Source: Oscillospiraceae bacterium (GTDB lineage: Bacteria > Bacillota > Clostridia > Oscillospirales > Oscillospiraceae). Taken from it: a stretch of DNA of 6,599 bases. The notes under the pieces were generated by a model. The model made no database searches. It was not told the DNA's origin and saw only the letters and a list, made by a program, of their open reading frames with translations. The DNA is taken from positions 1-6,599 of the forward strand of contig JAQWCP010000092.1 of the NCBI GenBank assembly GCA_028705905.1, given 5' to 3'. Below, one piece after another: positions 1 to 4,391 of this stretch. Position numbers and translations under genes: made by a program. How positions within the stretch are numbered: position 1 is the stretch's first letter; each line of letters opens with the position of its first letter.

Positions 1-1
1 C

Positions 2-283
2 GGAATGAACAAGGCGAAGTTTGCCTATATCATCAGTGATATGTCGACGGATATTGCCGCGGCAATTACCCAGGGGTTGTCCCGGGGTGTCACGATTCTG
101 CCGGGAAAAGGGGCCTTTTCCGGAGAGGAAAAGAAGGTGCTGCTCTGCGCATTTAAAAAGCATCAGATCATGGATTTAAAGCGAACGGTGAAGGAAATCG
201 ATCCCGATGCATTCCTGATTGTGAGCGAGGCATATGAGGTGCTGGGTGTGGGGTTTGACGAATATAAAAAGAATGCCATTTAG
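2..283 (+). CDS. YitT-family membrane protein, C-terminal part (DUF2179 domain), 5' truncated by window
   Basis: The reading frame is already open at the first full codon (Gly, then Met-Asn-Lys), so the gene begins upstream and only about 93 C-terminal residues are visible. YitT-family proteins are usually near 280 residues, with an N-terminal multi-pass membrane domain followed by a cytoplasmic DUF2179 domain. The visible part matches that domain: an AYIISD strand, a helix leading to RGVTILPGKGAFSG, a KKVLLC strand, and a closing segment with EIDPDAFLIVSEAYEVLGVGF. No membrane segment lies in the visible part. The family's biochemical role is not established; membrane location is inferred from family architecture. 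The stop is followed after 12 nt by the LUD-domain gene, whose ribosome binding site abuts the stop, so the two are probably co-transcribed. The ATG at position 5 is very unlikely to be the true start. Confidence 0.85.
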   Translation, partial: GMNKAKFAYIISDMSTDIAAAITQGLSRGVTILPGKGAFSGEEKKVLLCAFKKHQIMDLKRTVKEIDPDAFLIVSEAYEVLGVGFDEYKKNAI

Positions 284-295
284 GGGAGTGCTGGT

Positions 296-883
296 ATGAA
301 CATAGAAAAGCTGCGAAAGAATTTGGAAACCAAAGGATATCGAACAACTTATTTCGAAACGGCGCAGGAAGCGGCCTCCTATTTAAATGAAGAAATCGAC
401 CAGGTTACAGTGGGAATGGGCGGTTCTGTTACCATTCAAGAAATGGGCATTTATGATTCGCTGTCAGCCCACAACACGGTACATTGGCACTGGGCTGGCG
501 GGACAGTGGATGTGGCCGCCCAGGCAAAGGTATATCTCTCTTCGGTGAACGGCATCGCGGAGACGGGCGAGATCATTAATATTGACGGCAATGGGAACCG
601 GATTGCTTCTATGACCTATGGGCATGAAAAGGTGTACGTAATCGTAGGGATCAACAAGATCGCATCCAATTATGATGCGGCTATTTGGCGGGCGCGCAAC
701 ATCGCAGCGCCCCAAAATGCCAAGAGACTGGGAGTTGGAACGCCTTGCGCGGAGCGGGGAGACCGCTGCTATGACTGCAATCACCCCCAACGGATTTGCA
801 AAGCCCTCTCTGTTTTTTGGATGAAGCCGGGCATGGCGGGGGATGTGGAAGTGGTCATCGTCAACCAGCATTTGGGATATTGA
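296..883 (+). CDS. LUD-domain protein (LutC/YkgG-like, DUF162), stand-alone, with four-cysteine cluster
   Basis: This 195-residue protein covers a whole LUD domain. Visible family motifs are GMGGSVT (residues 40-46), DGNGNRIA (97-104), VGINKI (117-122) and a C-terminal cysteine cluster C151-X6-C158-X2-C161-X6-C168, within TPC..RGDRCYDCNHPQRICK. LUD domains occur in LutB and LutC of the lactate-oxidising LutABC complex. Many Clostridia also carry stand-alone copies, often annotated as lactate utilization protein, whose substrate is unknown. No LutA or LutB partner is visible here, so a role in lactate oxidation is not supported by context. The cysteines could bind a metal or an iron-sulfur cluster, but this is inference. 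The ATG at 296 follows GGGGAG with 7-nt spacing, 12 nt after the YitT-family stop. The protein looks cytoplasmic, with no signal peptide or membrane segment. Confidence 0.85.
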   Translation: MNIEKLRKNLETKGYRTTYFETAQEAASYLNEEIDQVTVGMGGSVTIQEMGIYDSLSAHNTVHWHWAGGTVDVAAQAKVYLSSVNGIAETGEIINIDGNGNRIASMTYGHEKVYVIVGINKIASNYDAAIWRARNIAAPQNAKRLGVGTPCAERGDRCYDCNHPQRICKALSVFWMKPGMAGDVEVVIVNQHLGY

Positions 884-905
884 GGGGATCAGAAAGGGAA
901 CTGTG

Positions 906-1970
906 ATGAAACGGCGTATTTTCATTTTTGGGTTTGCTGTCCTCTTACTTTTACAAGGCTGCAGCACAGCATTGCTCAACCGGGAATATGTCACGGAGCA
1001 GACGCACGAAGAAAACAGCCTTTTGACGGACGCCTCTATTTTACGCGCCGATAGTTACGATTCTTTGGTAAGTGCCATTCTGCAATTGGTAGGCCAGAGA
1101 GTGGACCATGGTGTCATTCGGCTGTACAATTATTCCGGCGATGTAGGAGAAGACCTGTCAAATGCCTGCTTGGAAGTGAAGCAGAATAATCCGTTGGGCG
1201 CGTATGCCGTGGATTACATAACCCATGACTTTTCTCGGATTGTCTCTTATTATGAAGTTAATCTTTACATCGCTTACCGGCGTTCTTATGAGCAGATCAA
1301 AAGTGTTGTTGCTGCGACGGGGAGCAGTGCCATCAAGGAGGTACTGCAAAATGCGCTGGAACAGTTTTCGCCTGCCGCAGTGTTGCGCATCGGTTATTTT
1401 GAGGAAGATGAGGCATATATCCGAACTATTTTAAGCGAGGCATATGACGCCACCCCTAACGCTGCATTCGGTTTGCCGGATTGTGAAATTGGCCTATATC
1501 CGGAGGAAGGAACCGAGCGGATTTTAGAGATCACGTTGATGTATCAGAGAGACCAGAAAGTGCTGCTGCGCCAGCAAGAACAGGTGGAGCGGGCAGCAGA
1601 TTCTCTGACGGCGTCAACGGCGGGGGAGCGCCAGAGAGACACTTTGACCCAGCTGTATCGCAAGTTAAAGCAGTCCACGGTCTATGACGGGGAAGGGAAA
1701 GAGACCGTTTATGCGGCTCTCATCCAGGGAAGGGCAAACAGTGAAGGCGTTGCAGCGGCCATGTCCCTCCTATGCAAAACCGCGGAAATTCCATGTGAGC
1801 TGGTGCGTGGAACGCGCAGCGGCGTAGCACGGGTCTGGAACAGAGTGACGCTGGATGGAGAGGTCTTGGAGATTGACGTGGCTGCGCAATTGCAGGCGGG
1901 GGTCGAAACGCCAACTTATATGCCCCGGGGCGGCATAGGAGGCGCATATGGATACCAAACAGCGGATTGA
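906..1970 (+). CDS. Predicted lipoprotein with degenerate transglutaminase-like C-terminal domain
   Basis: The protein has 354 residues. The N-terminus is a lipoprotein signal: MKRR, a hydrophobic stretch (about residues 5-16), then LQGC with the lipidated Cys at 19. The ATG at 906 is chosen because it follows AAAGGGAA with about 5-nt spacing and puts the lipobox in place; an in-frame ATG at 843 lies inside the LUD gene and would bury the signal. Residues about 52-131 and 144-221 look like two diverged copies of one domain. Residues about 266-328 match a transglutaminase-like core: a helix beginning SEGVAAAMSLL, then IPCELVRG, then VWNRVTLDG and LEIDV. In active members the motif is CEG and HAWN; here these positions are Ser279 and Arg309, while Asp324 is kept, so protease or transglutaminase activity is doubtful. 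It may be a binding or scaffold protein on the outer face of the membrane. It starts 22 nt after the LUD stop, probably in the same operon. Confidence 0.8.
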   Translation: MKRRIFIFGFAVLLLLQGCSTALLNREYVTEQTHEENSLLTDASILRADSYDSLVSAILQLVGQRVDHGVIRLYNYSGDVGEDLSNACLEVKQNNPLGAYAVDYITHDFSRIVSYYEVNLYIAYRRSYEQIKSVVAATGSSAIKEVLQNALEQFSPAAVLRIGYFEEDEAYIRTILSEAYDATPNAAFGLPDCEIGLYPEEGTERILEITLMYQRDQKVLLRQQEQVERAADSLTASTAGERQRDTLTQLYRKLKQSTVYDGEGKETVYAALIQGRANSEGVAAAMSLLCKTAEIPCELVRGTRSGVARVWNRVTLDGEVLEIDVAAQLQAGVETPTYMPRGGIGGAYGYQTAD

Positions 1971-1995
1971 TTGCATCGAAAAAGACAGCATATAG
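1948..1995 (+). CDS. 15-codon ORF with perfect Shine-Dalgarno, overlapping the lipoprotein 3' end (uncertain)
   Basis: A perfect AGGAGG (1937-1942) lies 5 nt before an ATG that opens MDTKQRIDCIEKDSI and a TAG stop. The ORF overlaps the last codons of the lipoprotein gene in another frame, an arrangement typical of translational coupling. The product is too short to classify. It could be a real small peptide, the surviving start of a gene whose remainder was deleted, or chance, since the AGGAGG also encodes lipoprotein residues. No continuation is evident in the other frames before the terminator at 2094. Confidence 0.25.
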   Translation: MDTKQRIDCIEKDSI

Positions 1996-2060
1996 AACCA
2001 ATTCCTGCTGTTTTCGTGGAAATGTGATGAAATCGAGAAAAAGCCCCGTTTTTTGCAAAT

Positions 2061-2078
2061 TCCCTCTTGACAGAGGGG
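2061..2078. repeat. Inverted repeat centred on the -35 box of the S10 operon promoter
   Basis: TCCCTCT-TGAC-AGAGGGG is a dyad with 7-bp arms (six Watson-Crick pairs plus an outer G-T) and a 4-nt centre. The -35 hexamer TTGACA (2067-2072) sits across its middle. It could be an operator for a DNA-binding regulator, or a chance palindrome. No specific regulator can be named. Confidence 0.35.
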
Positions 2079-2095
2079 CCACAATATTATATGAT
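2067..2095 (+). promoter_or_regulatory. Sigma-A type promoter for the S10 operon
   Basis: A perfect -35 TTGACA (2067-2072) is separated by 17 bp from TATGAT (2090-2095), five of six matches to the -10 consensus. Transcription would start near 2101-2103, about 290 nt before rpsJ, leaving a long leader. This is the strongest promoter match seen between the upstream genes and rpsJ. Confidence 0.8.
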
Positions 2096-2132
2096 AGCTT
2101 GGCGTTCATAAAGAATGCCAAGCTATTTCTTT
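2094..2132 (+). terminator. Rho-independent terminator of the upstream operon, overlapping the S10 promoter
   Basis: ATAGCTTGGCGTTC (2094-2107) pairs with GAATGCCAAGCTAT (2113-2126) over 14 bp, including one G-U, around an ATAAA loop, and TTTCTTT follows. Transcripts from the lipoprotein operon would form the full stem and terminate. A transcript begun at the overlapping promoter lacks the first bases of the left arm and can form only the inner 7 bp, set back from the T-tract, so it should escape. Confidence 0.7.
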
Positions 2133-2229
2133 ATAAGAAATCGTTTCACTGCGATGATGCGGGAGATTGCGGGGAAACCCGGTAACTTTCGCGGAGTATG
2201 TCCGAGAATCGGGCGGCTGAGGAGACTGT

Positions 2230-2304
2230 ATGTTGCGTATATCGCTGCACAGGAGGAAACCGGCCAACCTTATTTGTGCCGGTTTTGTTTATGAAGTAGA
2301 ATGA
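2230..2304 (+). CDS. Possible 24-codon leader peptide ORF spanning the attenuator (uncertain)
   Basis: GAGGAG (2219-2224) lies 5 nt before ATG 2230. The ORF runs 24 codons to a TGA at 2302 and passes straight through the terminator hairpin. It begins MLRISLHRRKPA; codons 8 and 9 are tandem AGG (2251-2256), directly before the terminator's left arm, and form an internal AGGAGG. A translating or paused ribosome here would block the hairpin. The ORF could equally be chance, and codon content gives no clear coding signal. Conservation in relatives would decide. Confidence 0.3.
   Translation: MLRISLHRRKPANLICAGFVYEVE
2257..2290 (+). terminator. Intrinsic terminator within the S10 leader (attenuator candidate)
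   Basis: AAACCGGC (2257-2264) pairs perfectly with GCCGGTTT (2278-2285). CAA (2265-2267) can extend the stem by pairing with TTG (2274-2276), with T2277 bulged. The right arm runs into TTTTGTTT (2283-2290). It lies after the promoter and about 100 nt before rpsJ with no full-size gene between, so it would end transcripts in the leader unless prevented. A possible competing pairing is CCGGT (2179-2183) with ACCGG (2259-2263), but this is only 5 bp. Confidence 0.7.
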
Positions 2305-2316
2305 TACGCACGGACT

Positions 2317-2369
2317 AGCGTACAGATTTTTCCCTCGCCGTACGAAGCGAAAAAATCACTTTGTACGTT
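2317..2369 (+). promoter_or_regulatory. Long stem-loop just upstream of the rpsJ ribosome binding site
   Basis: AGCGTACA (2317-2324) pairs with TGTACGTT (2362-2369), then GATTTTT (2325-2331) with AAAAATC (2351-2357), then CGC (2336-2338) with GCG (2347-2349). The CGTACGAA loop contains the palindrome CGTACG, which could also pair with either outer arm. Bulges are CCCT on the left, and A and ACTT on the right. It ends 5 nt before the Shine-Dalgarno (TAAGGAGG, 2374-2381), so it could affect rpsJ translation or bind a regulator. No T-tract follows, so it is not a terminator. Confidence 0.5.
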
Positions 2370-2391
2370 TACGTAAGGAGGAAACCACCAC

Positions 2392-2706
2392 ATGGCAGCA
2401 CAGAAAGAAATCATTCGTATCCGGCTCAAAGCGTATGACCATCAGCTCATCGACGCGAGCGCAGAAAAAATTGTGGAAACCGCAAAGCGCAATGGCGCAG
2501 CTGTTTCCGGTCCCATCCCCCTGCCCACCAAGAAGGAAGTTGTCACCATTTTGCGGGCGGTCCACAAGTATAAGGACAGTCGGGAGCAATTTGAACGCCG
2601 CACCCACAAGCGCTTGATTGATATCTTGAGACCCACTCCCAAAACAGTGGAAGCGCTGATGAATTTGGATCTGCCCGCCGGCGTGGAGATTTCAATTAAG
2701 CTCTAA
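2392..2706 (+). CDS. rpsJ: 30S ribosomal protein S10 (uS10, NusE)
   Basis: The 104-residue product is close to the usual 102-103 and carries the S10 core: IRIRLKAYDHQLID (8-21), SAEKIVETAKR, SGPIPLPTKK (39-48), the AVHKYKDSREQFERRTHKRL signature (56-75) and a C-terminal GVEISIKL. S10 sits in the head of the 30S subunit. As NusE it also pairs with NusB in antitermination complexes, known from E. coli. It is the first gene of the operon. The ATG at 2392 follows TAAGGAGG (2374-2381) with 10-nt spacing. Expression is probably set by the promoter at 2067-2095 and the leader attenuator. The following gap to rplC is unusually long for this operon. Identity is certain. Confidence 0.98.
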   Translation: MAAQKEIIRIRLKAYDHQLIDASAEKIVETAKRNGAAVSGPIPLPTKKEVVTILRAVHKYKDSREQFERRTHKRLIDILRPTPKTVEALMNLDLPAGVEISIKL

Positions 2707-2798
2707 TCACATTATTTTGTTGGTACCTTTGCTCGCTACATGCAAAGCGGGCAGGTCATGTTGGCGAAGCCAACCAATAACCTAAAGGAGGAAACTGC
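2707..2798 (+). other. 92-nt foldable spacer between rpsJ and rplC
   Basis: Several inverted repeats compete here. GTTGGC-GAA-GCCAAC (2760-2774) is a local hairpin. GTTGG (2719-2723) can instead pair with the same CCAAC (2770-2774), extended by TTATT (2712-2716) with AATAA (2776-2780), enclosing the spacer. Inside, CTTTGC (2727-2732) pairs with GCAAAG (2742-2747), or GCTCGC (2731-2736) with GCGGGC (2747-2752). No T-tract and no good promoter were seen. The rplC Shine-Dalgarno, AAAGGAGG (2784-2791), lies just beyond the enclosing stem. The spacer may modulate L3 translation or be an mRNA processing site; this is inference. Confidence 0.45.
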
Positions 2799-3434
2799 AT
2801 GGAAAAGGCATTGATCGGCAAGAAAGTGGGAATGACCCAAATTTTCGACGCAGATGGCAAAGTCATTCCGGTCACCGTAATCGAAGCGGGCCCTTGCGTT
2901 GTCATCCAGAAGAAAAGCGTGGAAAAAGATGGCTATGCCGCTGTTCAGCTTGGCTTTGAAGATGTTCCTGCGCGGAAGTTAAACAAGCCGCAGGCAGGAC
3001 ACTTGAAAAAGGCAGGCGACGCATTGAAACGGACGTTGAAGGAATTCCATCTGGATAACACGGATGAAATGAGCGTCGGCAGCGTGCTCAAAGCAGATGT
3101 ATTTGCAGAAGGCGACCGGGTAGATATTACCGGGACCAGCCGCGGCAAAGGATATGCCGGCGTCATCAAGCGCTGGGGCGCCCAGCGGACCCCCATGAGC
3201 CACGGCGGCGGCCCGGTTCACCGTCACGCGGGCTCCATGGGTTCCGGTACGGATCCTGCCCGGATTCTGCCCGGCAAAATTGGCGCTGGCCACATGGGCA
3301 ACGAGCAGGTCACAGTGATGAACTTAGACGTGGTGAAAGTTGACCCAGAATTTAATCTGATTGCAGTGCGCGGCGCGATCCCCGGCCCCAAGGGCGGCGT
3401 GGTCTTCCTTCGCAACTCAGTCAAAAACAAATAA
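2799..3434 (+). CDS. rplC: 50S ribosomal protein L3 (uL3)
   Basis: The 211-residue product is full length. It opens with the typical ALIGKKVGMTQIF (residues 4-16), has TGTSRGKGYAGVIKRW (111-126) leading into the central extension MSHGGGPVHRHAGSMG (133-148), then ARILPGKIGAGHMGNEQVT and a closing AIPGPKGGVVFLRN. L3 binds 23S rRNA early in 50S assembly, and its extension reaches toward the peptidyl transferase centre. The glutamine methylated by PrmB in E. coli L3 has no obvious counterpart in the GSMGSGTDP stretch, so that modification is not expected. The start at 2799 follows AAAGGAGG with 7-nt spacing. It is the second gene of the operon, 23 nt before rplD. Confidence 0.98.
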   Translation: MEKALIGKKVGMTQIFDADGKVIPVTVIEAGPCVVIQKKSVEKDGYAAVQLGFEDVPARKLNKPQAGHLKKAGDALKRTLKEFHLDNTDEMSVGSVLKADVFAEGDRVDITGTSRGKGYAGVIKRWGAQRTPMSHGGGPVHRHAGSMGSGTDPARILPGKIGAGHMGNEQVTVMNLDVVKVDPEFNLIAVRGAIPGPKGGVVFLRNSVKNK

Positions 3435-3457
3435 GAGTGGAAGGAGCGTAAAAGAGT

Positions 3458-4081
3458 ATGCCGAAAGCAACCGTTTATAATATGGCAGGGCAGTCCGTTG
3501 GCGAAATTGAGCTGTCTGAAGCCGTTTTTGGAGCAGAACCCAACGAGGCTGTTCTGCACGAGGTAGTAAAGAACCACTTGGCAAACTTGAGACAGGGAAC
3601 CCAAAGCGCGTTGACGCGTGCGGAAGTATCTGGCGGCGGCAAAAAGCCCTATCGGCAAAAAGGCACTGGACGTGCGCGCCAAGGCTCGACCCGCGCTGTA
3701 CAGTGGACACACGGCGGCGTGGCATTTGCACCCAAGCCCAGAACGTACCGCTATACCGTGAATAAGAAAGTGAAGCGTTTGGCGCTCAAGAGTGCCCTTT
3801 CCGCAAAAGCGGCGGCAGGGAATATCATTGTAGTGGACGATCTGAATATGGATGCCATTAAGACGAAAGATTTCCAGCGTTTCCTCAGTGCGGTTGGCGT
3901 AGAACGCAAAGCACTTGTGGTTACACCGGAGGTGCGGGAAGCTATTGTGAAAAGTGCGCGGAACATCCCGGGCATCCAAACCACAACAGCAAAAATCTTA
4001 AGTGTGTATGATATTTTAAACGCCCAGCGGTTTGTCGTGGACAAGAGCGCCTTGGCTGTGATTGAGGAGGTGTTCGCATAA
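3458..4081 (+). CDS. rplD: 50S ribosomal protein L4 (uL4)
   Basis: This 207-residue protein has the usual L4 layout: a globular N-terminal part, the long exposed loop carrying KKPYRQKGTGRARQGS (residues 62-77) and QWTHGG (82-87), then PKPRTYRYTVNKKVKRLALKSALS and a Rossmann-like C-terminal half. The loop lines the peptide exit tunnel next to L22; changes in it cause macrolide resistance in other bacteria, but nothing here looks like such a mutation. In E. coli L4 also represses this operon through its leader; whether it does so here is unknown. The ATG at 3458 follows AAGGAG (3441-3446) with 11-nt spacing. The stop TAA shares its last A with the rplW start, and the rplW ribosome binding site (GAGGAGG, 4064-4070) lies inside this gene's last codons, suggesting translational coupling. 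Confidence 0.98.
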   Translation: MPKATVYNMAGQSVGEIELSEAVFGAEPNEAVLHEVVKNHLANLRQGTQSALTRAEVSGGGKKPYRQKGTGRARQGSTRAVQWTHGGVAFAPKPRTYRYTVNKKVKRLALKSALSAKAAAGNIIVVDDLNMDAIKTKDFQRFLSAVGVERKALVVTPEVREAIVKSARNIPGIQTTTAKILSVYDILNAQRFVVDKSALAVIEEVFA

Positions 4082-4377
4082 TGACGAATGCGTATGATAT
4101 CATCCTTCGCCCCATCATTACCGAGCAGTCCATGGGAGAAATTGAAAACAAGAAATATGTTTTCGAAGTTGCCAAGAGTGCTGGTAAACCAGAGATTAAA
4201 AAAGCCATTGAAGAGATTTTCGGTGTGAAGGTTCAGAAGGTCAATACATTGAACATGATTGGCAAAGAAAAGCGGATGGGCGCTCATCCCAAGGGCCGCC
4301 GCAAAAACTGGAAGAAGGCTATGATTCAGCTCAAGCCCGACTCCAAGAGCATTGAATTCTTTGAGGGAATGATTTAA
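4081..4377 (+). CDS. rplW: 50S ribosomal protein L23 (uL23)
   Basis: The 98-residue product shows the L23 pattern: an AYDIILRPIITEQS opening (residues 4-17), KYVFEVAKSAGKPEIKKAIEEIFGVKV with the family's beta-alpha-beta arrangement, VNTLNM, and the basic loop GKEKRMGAHPKGRRKNWKKA (61-80). L23 sits at the tunnel exit, where it docks trigger factor and the signal recognition particle. The ATG overlaps the rplD stop by one base (TAATG), so initiation probably relies on ribosomes finishing rplD, helped by GAGGAGG 10 nt upstream. The TAA stop is part of the AAGGAGG binding site for rplB. Confidence 0.97.
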   Translation: MTNAYDIILRPIITEQSMGEIENKKYVFEVAKSAGKPEIKKAIEEIFGVKVQKVNTLNMIGKEKRMGAHPKGRRKNWKKAMIQLKPDSKSIEFFEGMI

Positions 4378-4391
4378 GGAGGTAAGACGCA

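Larger units (their letters stand above)
2101..2391 (+). promoter_or_regulatory. Structured 5' leader of the S10 operon, candidate attenuation leader
   Basis: This untranslated region separates the predicted transcription start from rpsJ. A 7-bp hairpin (2101-2107 with 2113-2119) would cap the 5' end. A possible closing helix pairs 2151-2156 with 2240-2245. Inside it, a long hairpin pairs GCGGGAG (2159-2165) with CTTTCGC (2186-2192), continuing with a bulge and a G-U pair to GGG-GAAA-CCC (2171-2180), which ends in a GNRA tetraloop. A second hairpin, TCCGA-GAA-TCGGG, spans 2201-2213. An intrinsic terminator and another stem-loop follow. A long leader with a terminator fits premature-termination control of ribosomal protein synthesis, by an r-protein or another ligand. 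In E. coli L4 regulates this operon through its leader; the regulator here is unknown, and pairings were found by eye without covariation data. Confidence 0.6.

Noticed and set aside
843..905. Upstream in-frame ATG (843) as the lipoprotein start
   Set aside because: It lies inside the LUD gene and would place about 21 polar residues before the signal peptide; ATG 906 has a ribosome binding site and leaves a proper lipobox.
464..994. 176-codon minus-strand frame opposite the LUD gene and lipoprotein start
   Set aside because: It overlaps two supported + strand genes and shows no family features.
1967..2185. 72-codon + strand frame between the lipoprotein gene and the leader
   Set aside because: It runs through the promoter, the terminator hairpin and leader helices, has no good Shine-Dalgarno and reads as non-coding composition.
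2151..2290. T-box or another named riboswitch in the leader
   Set aside because: The T-box sequence (AGGGTGGNACCGCG type) is absent and no other class consensus was recognised, so no ligand is claimed.
2274..2302. Second promoter, TTGTGC with 17-bp spacing to TAGAAT, overlapping the attenuator
   Set aside because: The -35 matches consensus at only three positions and lies inside the terminator stem; the promoter at 2067-2095 is far better. It could still be a weak start site.
2707..2798. Terminator or internal promoter between rpsJ and rplC
   Set aside because: No hairpin here is followed by a T-tract, and no -35/-10 pair with suitable spacing was found.
3520..3730. Macrolide-resistance-type change in the L4 loop (QWTHGG instead of the common WRGGG form)
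   Set aside because: It is more likely a lineage-specific variant; the core KPYRQKGTGRARQGS loop is intact and no insertion or deletion is evident.
3224..3979. 251-codon open frame on the minus strand across rplC and rplD
   Set aside because: It is antisense to two certain ribosomal protein genes, spans their junction and has no recognisable motifs; it is a by-product of their codon bias.
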